64,000 bases of DNA from Macrostomum hystrix (lineage: Eukaryota; Platyhelminthes; Macrostomidae), in the NCBI GenBank assembly GCA_950097015.1, contig CATNEN010000028.1, positions 558,001 to 622,000 of the forward strand. Reading direction: 5' to 3'. The position numbers and the translations under genes were made by a program. The notes below the pieces were generated by a model. It was not told the DNA's origin. It saw only the letters and a program-made list of their open reading frames with translations, and did no database searches. This document shows positions 44,802-56,139 of the stretch, piece after piece; the first letter of the stretch is position 1, and every line of letters starts with the position of its first letter.

Positions 44802-47800
44802 ATGCTCGCGTTCAGCAGTTCAGGCGGCCAGGCGGCGGCTGCTGCGGCAGCTGCTACCCAGAGGCAGCTGTTAGCCATGGTTCGTACGCCTCCAGCGTCA
44901 GAGTCACAATCGGGTCAGTCTCAGCAGCAACTGGCGCTCGCCACTGCCGGGCAGATGTCTATGCCGCCGCCTCCAGCGCCGAAGCTACTGGATTACGGAA
45001 TGGCTTCACCCGGCGAGGGCTTCGACCTGATGACTGGCCTGGACGCGGCGACTCTGTTCGCAATGTCCGCCGTGGCGACTCCGATGACAACGTCGGTAGC
45101 GGCTGCCGCGGCTGCGGCCGCTGCCGCAGCTTCAGCGGCTGCAGCTGCAGCCTCTTCGTCGTCCGCATCGGGGCATCAGTCCGCTCTTCCAGTGGGCTTC
45201 TACACTGAGTGAGTTTGGCCTCCTTAATTATTTTACCTGCTATGAATTCGCTTACCTTCATTGATAAGGTATCTTCTTCTCCCCCTCATCTTCTTCTCCC
45301 CCTCATCTTCTTCTCCCCCTCATCTTCTTCTCCCCTTCATCTTCTTCTCCCCTTGATCTTCTTCTCTCCCTCTTCTTATTCTCCCCCTCATCTTCTTCTC
45401 TCCTTCTTTTTCTTCTCTCCCTCATCTTTTTATCCATAGTTTTTTTCTTCACTCGTATTCTCCCCCTCCTCATATTCTCCTCCCCCTCATCATCTTCTGC
45501 CCTTCATCTTCTTCTCTCCATCATCCCTCATTCCTTACATGTAAAAATACAGGACAATCAAAGGAGCCAATATCTAAGCAAACATGTAAAAGTCCTTACT
45601 CAAAAACAAGTTAAACGTCTTTTCATTTATTTGGTCTAAATAGAATTATAAAATTTTGGATAAAATTTACGATTAATGAAGAAAACAAAATCTCGGCACG
45701 CTGCCCTGCACCTTTTTGCTAGTTATTTCCTCTCAACAAAGCTCGAATTTATCTGTGATTTACTGCTGCGCTGCCTGCGCAGTTTGTCCTTTTTCTGTCT
45801 CCCTCCACCATCCAGCCACCTCATTGTGCCCAGTTCGGCCTGGCGGTCTGGCCCACTCATTATCGGCAGCGAATGCGCAGATATCATCTGGGCTAGCGCT
45901 GCCCAGCAGGTGAATGTCTGTTATGTCTGGCTGTGTCTGTTTTGTGTGGCTGTGTCTGTTCTGTCTGGCTGTGTCTGTTCTGTCTGGCTGTGTCTGTTCT
46001 GTCTGGCTGTGTCTGTTCTGTCTGGCTGTGTCTGTTTTGTGTGGCCTGTGTCTGTTCTGTCTGGCTGTGTCTGTTCTGTCTGGCTGTGTCTGTTCTGTCT
46101 GGCTGTGTCTGTTCTGTCAAGCTGTGTCTGTTTTGTCTGGCTGTGTCTGTTTTGTGTGGCTGTGTCTGTTCTGTCTGGCTGTGTCTTTTCTGTGTGGCTG
46201 TATCTGTTCTGTCTGGCTCTGTCTGTTCTGTCTGGCTGTGTCTGTTTTGTCTGACTCTGTCTGTTATGTCTGGCTGTGTCTGTTCTGTCTGACTGTGTCT
46301 GTTCTGTCTGGCTGTGTCTGTTTTGTGTGGCTGTGTCTGTTTTGTCTGGCTGTGTCTGTTTTGTGTGGCCTGTGTCTGTTCTGTCTGGTTGTGTCTGTTC
46401 TGTCAAGCTGTGTCTGTTCTGTCTGGCTGTGTCTGTTTTGTGTGGCTGTGTCTGTTTTGTGTGGCTGTGTCTGTTCTGTCTGACTGTGTCTGTTCTGTCT
46501 GGCTGTGTCTGTTTTGTGTGGCTGTGTCTGTTTTGTGTGGCTGTGTCTGTTCTGTCTGGCTGTGTCTGTTCTGTCTGGCTGTGTCTGTTTTGTGTGGCTG
46601 TGTCTGTTTTGTGTGGCTGTGTCTGTTTTGTGTGACTGTGTCTGTTTTGTGTGGCTGTGTCTGTTCTGTCTGGCTGTGTCTGTTCTGTCAAGCTGTGTCT
46701 GTTCTGTCTGGTTGTGTCTGTTCTGTCAAGCTGTGTCTGTTCTGTCTGGCTGTGTCTGTTTTGTGTGGCTGTGTCTGTTTTGTGTGGCTGTGTCTGTTTT
46801 GTGTGGCTGTGTCTGTTTTGTGTGACTGTGTCTGTTTTGTGTGGCTGTGTCTGTTCTGTCTGGCTGTGTCTGTTCTGTCAAGCTGTGTCTGTTCTGTCTG
46901 GCTGTGTCTGTTTTGTGTGGCTGTGTCTGTTCTGTCTGGCTGTGTCTGTTTTGTGTGGCCTGTGTCTGTTCTGTCTGGCTGTGTCTGTTCTGTCAAGCTG
47001 TGTCTGTTCTGTCTGGCTGTGTCTGTTCTGTGTGGCTGTGTCTGTTCTGTCTGGCTTTGTCTGTTCTGTCTGGCTGTGTCTGTTTTGTGTGGCTGTGTCT
47101 GTTTTGTGTGGCTGTGTCTGTTTTGTGTGGCTGTGTCTGTTTTGTGTGGCTGTGTCTGTTTTGTGTGGCTGTGTCTGTTTTGTGTGGCTGTGTCTGTTTT
47201 GTGTGGCTGTGTCTGTTTTGTGTGGCTGTGTCTGTTCTGTCTGGCTGTGTCTGTTTTGTGTGGCCTGTGTCTGTTTTGTGTGGCCTGTGTCTGTTCTGTC
47301 TGGTTGTCTCTGTTCTGTCAAGCTGTGTCTGTTCTGTCTGGCTGTGTCTGTTTTGTGTGGCTGTGTCTGTTCTGTCTGGCTGTGTCTGTTCTGTCTGGCT
47401 GTGTCTGTTCTGTGTGGCTGTGTCTGTTCTGTCTGGCTTTGTCTGTTCTGTCTGGCTGTGTCTGTTTTGTGTGGCTGTGTCTGTTTTGTGTGGCTGTGTC
47501 TGTTTTGTGTGGCTGTGTCTGTTTTGTGTGGCTGTGTCTGTTTTGTGTGGCTGTGTCTGTTTTGTGTGGCTGTGTCTGTTTTGTGTGGCTGTGTCTGTTC
47601 TGTCTGGCTGTGTCTGTTTTGTGTGGCCTGTGTCTGTTCTGTCTGGTTGTGTCTGTTCTGTCAAGCTGTGTCTGTTCTGTCTGGCTGTGTCTGTTTTGTG
47701 TGGCCTGTGTCTGTTCTGTCTGGCTGTGTCTGTTTTGTGTGGCTGTGTCTGTTTTGTGTGGCTGTATCTGTTCTGTCTGGCTGTGTCTGTTCTGTATGGC

Positions 47801-50800
47801 TGTGTCTGTTCTGTCTGGCTGTGTCTGTTCTGTGTGGCTGTGTCTGTTCTGTCTGGCTTTGTCTGTTCTGTCTGGCTGTGTCTGTTTTGTGTGGCTGTGT
47901 CTGTTTTGTGTGGCTGTGTCTGTTTTGTGTGGCTGTGTCTGTTTTGTGTGGCTGTGTCTGTTTTGTGTGGCTGTGTCTGTTTTGTGTGGCTGTGTCTGTT
48001 CTGTCTGGCTCTGTCTGTTCTGTATGGCTGTGTCTGTTCTGTCTGACTGTGTCTGTTTTGTGTGGCTGTGTCTGTTCTGTCTGGCTGTGTCTGTTCTGTC
48101 TGGCTGTGTCTGATCTGTCTGGCTGTGTCTGTTCTGTCAAGCTGTGTCTGTTTTGTGTGGCTGTGTCTGTTTTGTCTGACTGTGTCTGTTCTGTCTGACT
48201 GTGTCTGTTCTGTCTGGCTGTGTCTGTTTTGTGTGGCTGTGCCTGTTTTGTGTGGCTGTGTCTGCTCTGTCTGGCTGTGTCTGTTCTGTCTGGCTGTGTC
48301 TGTTTTGTGTGGCTGTGTCTGTTTTGTGTGGCCTGTGTCTGTTCTGTCTGGCTGTGTCTGTTTTGTGTGGCTGTGTCTGTTTTGTGTGGCTGTGTCTGTT
48401 TTGTGTGGCTGGGTCTGTTTTGTGTGGCTGTGTCTGCTCTGTCTGGCTGTGTCTGTTCTGTCTGGCTGTGTCGGTTTTGTGTGGCTGTGTCTGTTTTGTG
48501 TGGCTGTGTCTGTTCTGTCTGGCTGTGTCTGTTTTGTGTGGCTGTGTCTGTTTTGTGTGGCTGTGTCTGTTTTGTGTGGCTGGGTCTGTTTTGTGTGGCT
48601 GTGTCTGTTCTGTCTGGCTGTGTCTGTTCTGTCAAGCTGTGTCTGTTCTGTCTGGCTGTGTCTGTTCTGTCAAGCTGTGTCTGTTCTATCTGGCTGTGTC
48701 TGTTCTGTCAAGCTGTGTCTGTTCTGTCTGGCTGTGTCTGTTCTGTCAAGCTGTGTCTGTTCTGTCTGGCTGTGTCTGTTCTGTCAAGCTGTGTCTGTTC
48801 TGTCTGGCTGTGTCTGTACTGACAGGTGGTACCTGCACTGCTAACAATGCGATCGCTGACTGCTCGCGTTGCTAAGGATTTCTGGTATAATTTAGCTAAA
48901 TTCTGCAATATACTCAAGAATGTAATCTGATAGACTCAGGATAATGTAAAATAATCCAGTTTTTCGGTCTGACAAAAGGGGCAACGCCCATAGCTAAAAC
49001 GCATCTTGGAAAATGCGTTTTAAAGGTAATTTTCCTTCTTGAAGTCATCAGATACGCATTGAAAATATTGTCAACAAATTTAAAATCCTATGGCTTAATG
49101 CCTTGTTTTTCATGACTTATCTGCTCCATGCCGTCTCCTAAAAGCAGCGAACTATATACACCCGTGGTTTACAATTGAAAACATTGGTGCAACTTACATG
49201 CCTAATATAGGAATAAATTCTCATTGGCTGCAGCCACCGCCAAATAAACAAAACGCCATTAACCCTCGACCTCAAACTATCACATTGTTTAATTTCTTTG
49301 AAGACACCACTTAACCTTCATTAGTTCCATTCCTTTAAACAAAACACCTCTATCCTCACTTCACCCACCTCACTCCCTCGCAAATTACCATTTCGCTTAT
49401 TTACCCACCCCCATCCCCTGCCAGTTTAATTCAGTCCATTCCCCACATCAATCCCGAAGTTTTATTGACTTTAACAAACCCCTCCCCACCAGTTTCAATC
49501 TTCTAAACCACCACCTCCCTCCCCACCAATTCCTATCCTTTTACCACCACGTCCCTCCCTACCAATTACTATCCTTTTTTCCGTCACCTACCTCCTAACC
49601 AATTCCTTTCCTTTTTACCACCACTTCCATCCCCACCAATTCCTATCCTTTTTACCACCACCTCCCTCCCCGCCAATTCATATCCTTTTTACCACCACCT
49701 CCGTCCCCGCCAATTCCTATACTTTTTACCACCACCTCCCTCCCCGCCAATTCCTATCCTTTTTACCACCACCTCCCTCCCCGCCAATTCCTATACTTTT
49801 TACCACCACCTCCCTCCCCGCCAATTCCTACCCTTTTTACCACCACCTCCCTCCCCGCCAATTCCTATCCTTTTTACCACCACCTCCCTCAAACGGCTAA
49901 TTCCTACCCTTTTAACAGCCACATCCCTCGCAGCCAACTCTTATTGTTAAAACCATCACCTCCCTCCCCAATTCCTATCGTTTAAATCACCACCTACCTA
50001 CCCCGCCAACTCTATCCTGTAAACCACAAACTCCCTTCCCTCGCTGATTATATTCCTCCAAGTCCATTCGCTATATTCCCTCGCCAACTATTTTTTCTGA
50101 TTGAAGCTTATCCAAGCTAAATATAACAACCTAACACCCGCCTCAGCCGAGAAATTCGCGAAAAGTGGGACACTGAATTCTTGCGTCAGCGTTGTCACCT
50201 AATCGCCGCTTTGAGCCGCAGCCTTGAATACTTCACGGAGGGCATCCTGTGGAATGAGTCCACGTCTGGCCTGGGACTCATGGACGACGCTATGGAGGCG
50301 AGAATTCGCGCTCTGACAGACGGCCTGCCGCCGCAGGGCAGCTACGGCAGCATGTGGCACACGCCGACTCCCCTGACCCAGCAGGTCCTGGTGCCGCAGC
50401 TGCTGCCGCACGCTAATCTGGTTGTGCAACAGTCGCTGCTAATCCAACTTTCAATTATTGGCTATTCCTTCTACGATGGGGCCAAAGTGCGCTTCAGGTG
50501 TTCGGTAAGCTCACCTGGCTCAGTGAATTATGTTGCCAGCCTAGTCACTAAGCAATTAGTAAGTACTAGTTGATGACTGCAGAACACAGGGAGAGTGAAA
50601 CGTATTCGTAAGAATAGTGAAAATAAAACTAGGAGAAGGAGATCTGTAAGGATAGGGGATAGAGTTGGAGGGACAAGGAGTGAGGTGGGTGAGGGTAGGC
50701 GATGGAGTTGGAGGGACAGGGAGTGAGGTGGGTGAGGGTAGGCGATGGAGTTGGAGGGACAGGGAGTGAGGTGGGTGAGGGTAGGCGATGGAGTTGGAGG

Positions 50801-53800
50801 GACAGGGAGTGAGGTGGGTGACGCTAGGCGATGGAGTTGGAGGGCAGGAAGTGAGGTGGGTGACGCTAGACGATGGAATTCGAGGGACAGGGAGTGAGGT
50901 GGGTGACGCTAGACGATGGAGTTGGAGGGACAGGGAGTGAGGTGGGTGACGCTAGACGATGGAGTTCGAGGGGCAGGGAGTGAGGTGGGTGACGCTAGGC
51001 GATGGAGTTGGAGGGACAAGGAGTGAGGTGGGTGAGGCAAGGCAATGGAATGGGATGGCAGGGAGTGAGGTGGGTGACGCTAGGCGATGGAGTTGGAGGG
51101 ACAGGGAGTGAGGTGGGTGAGGCAAGGCAATGGAATGGGATGGCAGGGAGTGAGGTGGGTGACGCTAGGCGATGGAGTTGGAGGGACAGGGAGTGAGGTG
51201 GTTGAGGGTAGGCGATGGAGTTGGAGGGACAAGGAGTGAGGTGGGTGAGGGTAGGCGATGGAGTTGGAGGGACAAGGAGTGAGGTGGGTGAGGGTAGGCG
51301 ATGGAGTTGGAGGGACAAGGAGTGAGGTGGGTGAGGGTAGGCGATGGAGTTGGAGGGACAGGGAGTCAGGTGGGTGAGGGTAGGCGATGGAGTTGGAGGG
51401 ACAAGGAGTGAGGTGGGTGAGGGTAGGCGATGGAGTGAGACTGACAGGGAGTGGGGTGCGTAAAGGCATAGAAGAGGGAGGTCATGATGGGTATAAAGTT
51501 AATGAGTGAGAAAAAATATATAGTGCTTGCCTTCTAATTAAACTCATTATCGAATAAGCGAGTTTATTGAATTCACAGGAAAAATGTTATTTTCACAATG
51601 AGTTGATGAAATACTGCATCGAGGAACCACAAATTGACCCAGGTTACTGTAGGAAAATTCCAAATTAAACCCTATTTTGTATTTTTTTTCTATCCCATTG
51701 TTAACTGCTTATAAAACAGCAACTTCTAAGCGGCTTCCGCACAATTTTTAGGAATTTGCTGAGGCTGAAAATGAAAGGTAAACGGAGGCATTTTTCTTTT
51801 GATTAACTAACAGGGAAATAGACGCAGAAAAAAGCTCAGAAATGGTTTTTTATTGTTTAACACCTGAACTTACGAAGCTCCTGGCTCCTTCGTAGCCAGA
51901 TTTAGAATTATTTTATTTTACTCTGGACACATTTATCTCGCCCTTCCAAATTACTTCTTCCTTTTCTGTTCAACAATGAGACGAAGCATGGAAGTTACTC
52001 TATGCAATTCAACTTTTAAATCTATCGGCCTATTCTACTCAATTATATAAAGGACATGTTACTGTTCGATGTTTTCTAGACTTTAATTTCACACAACTGG
52101 TCACTCCTCATTTTATTAACCATAAAAATGCATCTGCTATTTGTATGGTCATTATTTGTATGAATTGCAGCAGGAGTCGTCGCTAGAATCGCAGCAAGTG
52201 TAGTCGCTAGAATCGCAGCAGGAGTCGTAGCTAGAATCGCAGCAAGAGTTGTAGCTAGAATCGCAGCAGGAGTCGTAGCTAGAATCGCAGCAGGAGTCGT
52301 AGCTAGAATCGCAGCAGGAGTCGTAGCTAGAATCGCAGCAGGAGTCGTAGCTAGAATCGCAGCAAGAGTTGTAGCTAGAATCGCAGCAGGAGTCGTAGCT
52401 AGAATCGCAGCAAGAGTCGTTGCTAGAATCGCAGCAGGAGTTGTAGCTAGAATCGCAGCAAGTGTTGTCGCTAGAATCTCAGCAGGAGTCGTAGCTAGAA
52501 TCGCAGCAAGTGTTGTCGCTAGAATCTCAGCAGGAGTCGTAGCTAGAATCGCAGCAAGTGTTGTCGCTAGAATCGCAGCAGGAGTCGTAGCTAGAATCGC
52601 AGCAAGAGTTGTAGCTAGAATCGCAGCAGGAGTCGTAGCTAGAATCGCAGCAGGAGTCGTAGCTAGAATCGCAGCAGGAGTCGTAGCTAGAATCGCAGCT
52701 AGAGTTGTAGCTAGAATCGCAGCAGGAGTCGTAGCTAGAATCGCAGCAGGAGTCGTAGCTAGAATCGCAGCAGGAGTCGTAGCTAGAATCGCAGCAGGAG
52801 TCGTAGCTAGAATCGCAGCAAGAGTTGTAGCTAGAATCGCAGCAGGAGTCGTAGCTAGAATCGCAGCAGGAGTCGTCGCTAGAATCGCAGCAAGAGTCGT
52901 CGCTAGAATCGCAGCTAGAGTTGTAGCTAGAATCGCAGCAGGAGTCGTAGCTAGAATCGCAGCAGGAGTCGTAGCTAGAATCGCAGCAGGAGTCGTCGCT
53001 AGAATCGCAGCAAGAGTCGTCGCTAGAATCGCAGCAGGAGTCGTCGCTAGAATCGCAGCAAGAGTCATGGCTAGAATCGCAGCAGGTATCGTAGCTAGAA
53101 TCGTAGCAAGAGTCGTCGCTAGAATCTCAGCTGGAATGGTATCTAGAATCGTAGCTGGAATCGTATCTAGAATCGCAGCTGGAATGGTATCTAGAATCGT
53201 AGCTGGAATCGTATCTAGAATCGCAGCTGGAATGGTATCTAGAATCGCAGCAGGAGTCCGTGCGAAAATGTGGAAAATGTGTCGCAGTCTCGTTAATTGT
53301 TACTAATTGTCATTTGAGCAGCTAACGAGGCATATAAGTTTACAAGCGTTATGCTTGTTCTAAAAGCAAAGCAAAGGGCGCCATCATGTTGCAATTAATT
53401 ACTAAGGGCCTCTCCGTCTTCATGGCGACAGGGGCGGCTTACTTGGGCTGTCTCGCTCGTGTTTATTTACGCAGGCAGCATTGAGATATGCTGGACTATT
53501 GGTCTATCCGTTCGGAAACATTTTTAGTGCATTGAAAGCAAAGTTAAATTATCCAAATTTATATATTTGGTTCTTCGAATATTGTTCGCAAAATGAATTT
53601 TTTAAATGCCTTTTTGAAAAAAACTAATTCGTGGTTAGGTAATCTGAGTAATGTCAGGGGGCGCTAATGGGGCACAAAGGGAGCGCCAACCACCCTATTA
53701 GGGGCGCCAACCACCCTAATAGGGGCGCCAACCACCCTATTATGGGCGCCAACCACCCTATTATGGGCGCCAACCACCCTATTAGGGGCACCAACCACCC

Positions 53801-54979
53801 TATTAGGGGCGCCAACCATCCTATTAGGGGCGCCAACCACCCTAATAGGGGCGCCAACCACCCTATTAGGGGCGCCAACCACCCTATTAGGGGCGCCAAC
53901 CACCCTATTTGGGGCGCCAACCACCCTAATAGGGGCGCCAACCACCCTATTAGGGTCGCCAACCACCCTATTAGGGGCGCCAACTACCCTATTAGGGGCG
54001 CCAACCACCCTAATAGGGGCGCCAACCACCCTATTATGGGCGCCAACCACCCTATTATGGGCGCCAACCACCCTATTAGGGGCACCAACCACCCTATTAG
54101 GGGCGCCAACCATCCTATTAGGGGCGCCAACCACCCTAATAGGGGCGCCAACCACCCTATTAGGGGCGCCAACCACCCTATTAGGGGCGCCAACCACCCT
54201 ATTTGGGGCGCCAACCACCCTAATAGGGGCGCCAACCACCCTATTAGGGTCGCCAACCACCCTATTAGGGGCGCCAACTACCCTAATAGGGGTGCCAACC
54301 ACCCTAATAGGGGCGCCAACTACCTTAATAGGGGCGCCAACCACCCTAATAGGGGCGCCAACCACCCAGCTACACCAGTCAACGCTTGAGGGGCGCCATA
54401 AATTTATGACCAAAATTTAGGGGGGGGTTAAATCCGCCCCTGTGTTTTGCACGTTTTAATTATCCTAAAAATATCGTTTTACAGCAATGCCCCAAAGAAT
54501 GGACCTCGATGAAGGGCCGCATTGTTTTCCACCTGTTCCGCCTGGAGGGCGCCACGCCTCTGCTGGACCCCCAAACCAGCGAGGTGCTGCTGCCGCGCGG
54601 CTACAGCCTGTTCTTCCGGCTGTTCAAGCAGCAGTGCCATGAGACCAAGGGTCACCGGCAGGGGGAGCACACCGTGTTCGAGGAGCCGCAGTGGTACCCG
54701 GAGGAGATCGAAAAGGTTAGTAAACCTAGTGACTTCCATAGGCAAGATTTGTCAGCGCCCGAACCTCACTGCAAAGACGAAGAGGACCAAAATTTTCAGG
54801 TGCTGTACAACGTGTTCTGGCGCATCGGCCAGACCCTCTACAAGGTGAGCATCGGTGACAAGACTGTCCAGATGTGGCGCAGGGCTGGCAATCCAAGCCA
54901 GAAGCACGACAAGAGCAGCTGCCAGGCCTGTCAGCAGGGCTTCTGCCAGGGCAAGTCGGCGGCTTCCACCGGGAATTGA
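44802..54979 (+). CDS. 3CxxC-type zinc-finger protein (RTP/ZAR-like zinc domain), four exons
   Basis: Exons 44802-45208, 50147-50504, 54485-54715 and 54800-54979; phases 2,0,0; 391 residues. Exon 1 is low-complexity (poly-Ala, Gln/Ser-rich). Exon 2 is an uncharacterised helical region ending KVRFRCS, which completes the first CxxC with QC of exon 3 (Cys254/Cys257). Exon 3 continues [15 protein letters not shown] and [12 protein letters not shown]; exon 4 begins [15 protein letters not shown] and ends [14 protein letters not shown] (His368, Cys373, Cys376, Cys381). This is the order seen in zf-3CxxC proteins such as receptor-transporting proteins: FRC..C..W.S, EE.E..EEIE.VL..L..RI, H..x..C.AC..G.C. 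The second metal pair is unusual ([10 protein letters not shown]). The last intron (54716-54799) is 84 bases and stop-free, so retention would insert 28 residues. An AATAAA lies near 55094. Introns 1 and 2 are largely minisatellite. Linkage of exon 1 is supported only by phase and splice sites. Confidence 0.68.
45271..45535 (+). repeat. CT-rich tandem repeat, about 17-bp unit
   Basis: Degenerate units near TCTTCTTCTCCCCCTCA, becoming irregular toward 45530. It starts about 60 bases into intron 1 of the 3CxxC gene. Confidence 0.88.
45917..48826 (+). repeat. Minisatellite, 19-bp unit, about 150 copies (largest array)
   Basis: Unit CTGTGTCTGTTTTGTGTGG with main variants TTCTGTCTGG and TTCTGTCAAG, arranged in recurring blocks (for example runs of TTTTGTGTGG at 47080-47230, 47460-47590 and 47880-48000). 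It is about 2.9 kb, within intron 1 of the 3CxxC gene. A 19-bp unit gives the same 19-residue repeat in all frames of each strand; no protein is inferred. Confidence 0.96.
48827..49499. other. Intronic unique spacer
   Basis: Unique sequence inside intron 1 of the 3CxxC gene with no exon recognised. It includes a weak hammerhead-like arrangement on the minus strand near 49010-49060. Confidence 0.4.
49500..49895 (+). repeat. Minisatellite, about 37-bp unit, about 11 copies
   Basis: Units built from CCTTTTTACCACCACCTCCC and TCCCCGCCAATTCCTAT, degenerating on both sides out to roughly 49380 and 50050. Confidence 0.9.
50660..51450 (+). repeat. Minisatellite, 43-bp unit, about 18 copies
   Basis: Units built from GATGGAGTTGGAGGGACAGG and GAGTGAGGTGGGTGAGGGTA. 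Variants with GACGCTAGAC and GAGGCAAGGC form sub-blocks. The array lies in intron 2 of the 3CxxC gene. Confidence 0.93.
51451..52167. other. Intronic unique spacer
   Basis: AT-rich unique sequence within intron 2 of the 3CxxC gene; no exon recognised. Confidence 0.4.
52168..53250 (-). repeat. Minisatellite, 24-bp unit of the GATTCTAGCTAC family, about 45 copies
   Basis: Plus strand repeats AGAATCGCAGCAGGAGTCGT plus AGCT; its reverse complement contains GATTCTAGCTACGACTCC, two related 12-mers. The 3' end shifts to TCTAGAATCGTAGCTGGAAT-type units, resembling the array at 59056-59350. It lies in intron 2 of the 3CxxC gene. Confidence 0.95.
53683..54372 (+). repeat. Minisatellite, 21-bp unit with a duplicated 294-bp block
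   Basis: Unit GGGGCGCCAACCACCCTATT plus A, with AATA, TTTG and ATTATG variants. The order of variants in about 53690-53983 repeats in 53984-54277, so 14 units were duplicated en bloc. The array ends about 110 bases before exon 3 of the 3CxxC gene. Confidence 0.95.
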
Positions 54980-55974
54980 TGAAGATCGGGTCCCCTAGCA
55001 ACTGCCCTAGCAACTGATTCGAATCCCACCGCTGCCACCACGTAACATGACTACATCCTAGACAAAGGAATTTTCCATCTGAGGATTGTGCAAAATAAAA
55101 AACGGGCGTCGGACAGTTTTTAGTGTTCTGAATGCTGAATAAGTTTCCATGTAAAATACTGAAATGGTGATTGGTCAATAGCTGATCGTTAGGGCTGTGA
55201 TTGATAGCAATGAGGGGCTCATTAAGTTTTTCCCGCTTTTGCCTTTCCTAAGTGATACAGGCTTTTTATTTCTTTTAAAGCAAATTTGCGTTAAATTAAA
55301 ATGACTGTAGATTTGTTTCTTGCGGCAAAGTCAGCGCACTTTTACATAGTTTTATAGTTTTTATGTTGAATCCAATTTATTTATTTGACCGCTCACTCTT
55401 AGAAATTCACGCTCAGTAACCAAACACGCAGAATTCAACATCGTAACAAAAAGCGACGCATATTCTCATTACTACTTATAATGCTCAACAGTAGTGTAGA
55501 AAGGATACTACTAAAAGTTATTTTAGGTTAAAGAAATACAATATCTCATGATCTTTGATCTGTGTTGAATTTGCTTCGTTGTGCAGTCTCGCTTTCCTGT
55601 TGTGTGTGTGTTTTTTAGAAAATTTATTCGTGGTGTTGGCTTGCTCTGCAACTCTGCCATTCCCTGTATTCTCTGTCTATCAATCTTTGGTTCTTGATTT
55701 ATTTAATTCACATTTTTACCAGCCTAGTCGCCCAGAATTGAAGCTATAAGTCCTTCTGAAGTAACTTCTGAAAATAAACTTGTTTTATTGAGTGCGAAAT
55801 TAGCAACTTCGAGTAGGTTAAAATTCTTACTGGCTGTGACAAAATTGAAATGAAATATTTTTATCTGACCTGCTGTCCTTTGCTTATGACTCTGTCTCAT
55901 TGATTGTGCGAATAGTGCTTCTGTATAACATCAGGAACACATTAACTTTCGGACCAAAGCAAAAATGATAGTGA

Positions 55975-56075
55975 GACTACACGAGAGAGAACGAGAGAGA
56001 ACGAGACAAAACGAGAGAGAATGAGAGAGAAAGGGAGAGAGAGGGAGAGAGGGAGAGAGAGAGAGGGAGAGAGGA
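55975..56075 (+). repeat. GA-rich simple repeat, AACGAGAGAG type
   Basis: Irregular ACGAGAGAGA and GGGAGAGAGA repeats on the 5' side of the SINE-like element. A related tract lies on the other side at 56365-56575, and GAGAGGACACTGCCCA occurs in both. Confidence 0.85.
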
Positions 56076-56139
56076 CACTGCCCATTGAATTTCAAAAATC
56101 TAATGTTGGAATCGATTCCGATATGTATCGAAAAAATTG

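Noticed and set aside
45816-45909. 94-base exon candidate with strong acceptor and donor between exons 1 and 2 of the 3CxxC gene
   Set aside because: It fits exon 1 in phase but its end is out of phase with the next exon, whereas exon 1 joins the 50147 exon directly in phase. It may be an alternative or spurious exon.
46314-48113. 599-residue cysteine-rich open frame
   Set aside because: It is the 19-bp array translated; the same peptide appears in all plus frames.
52076-53068. 330-residue minus-strand frame rich in Ala and Thr
   Set aside because: It is the 24-bp array within intron 2 of the 3CxxC gene.
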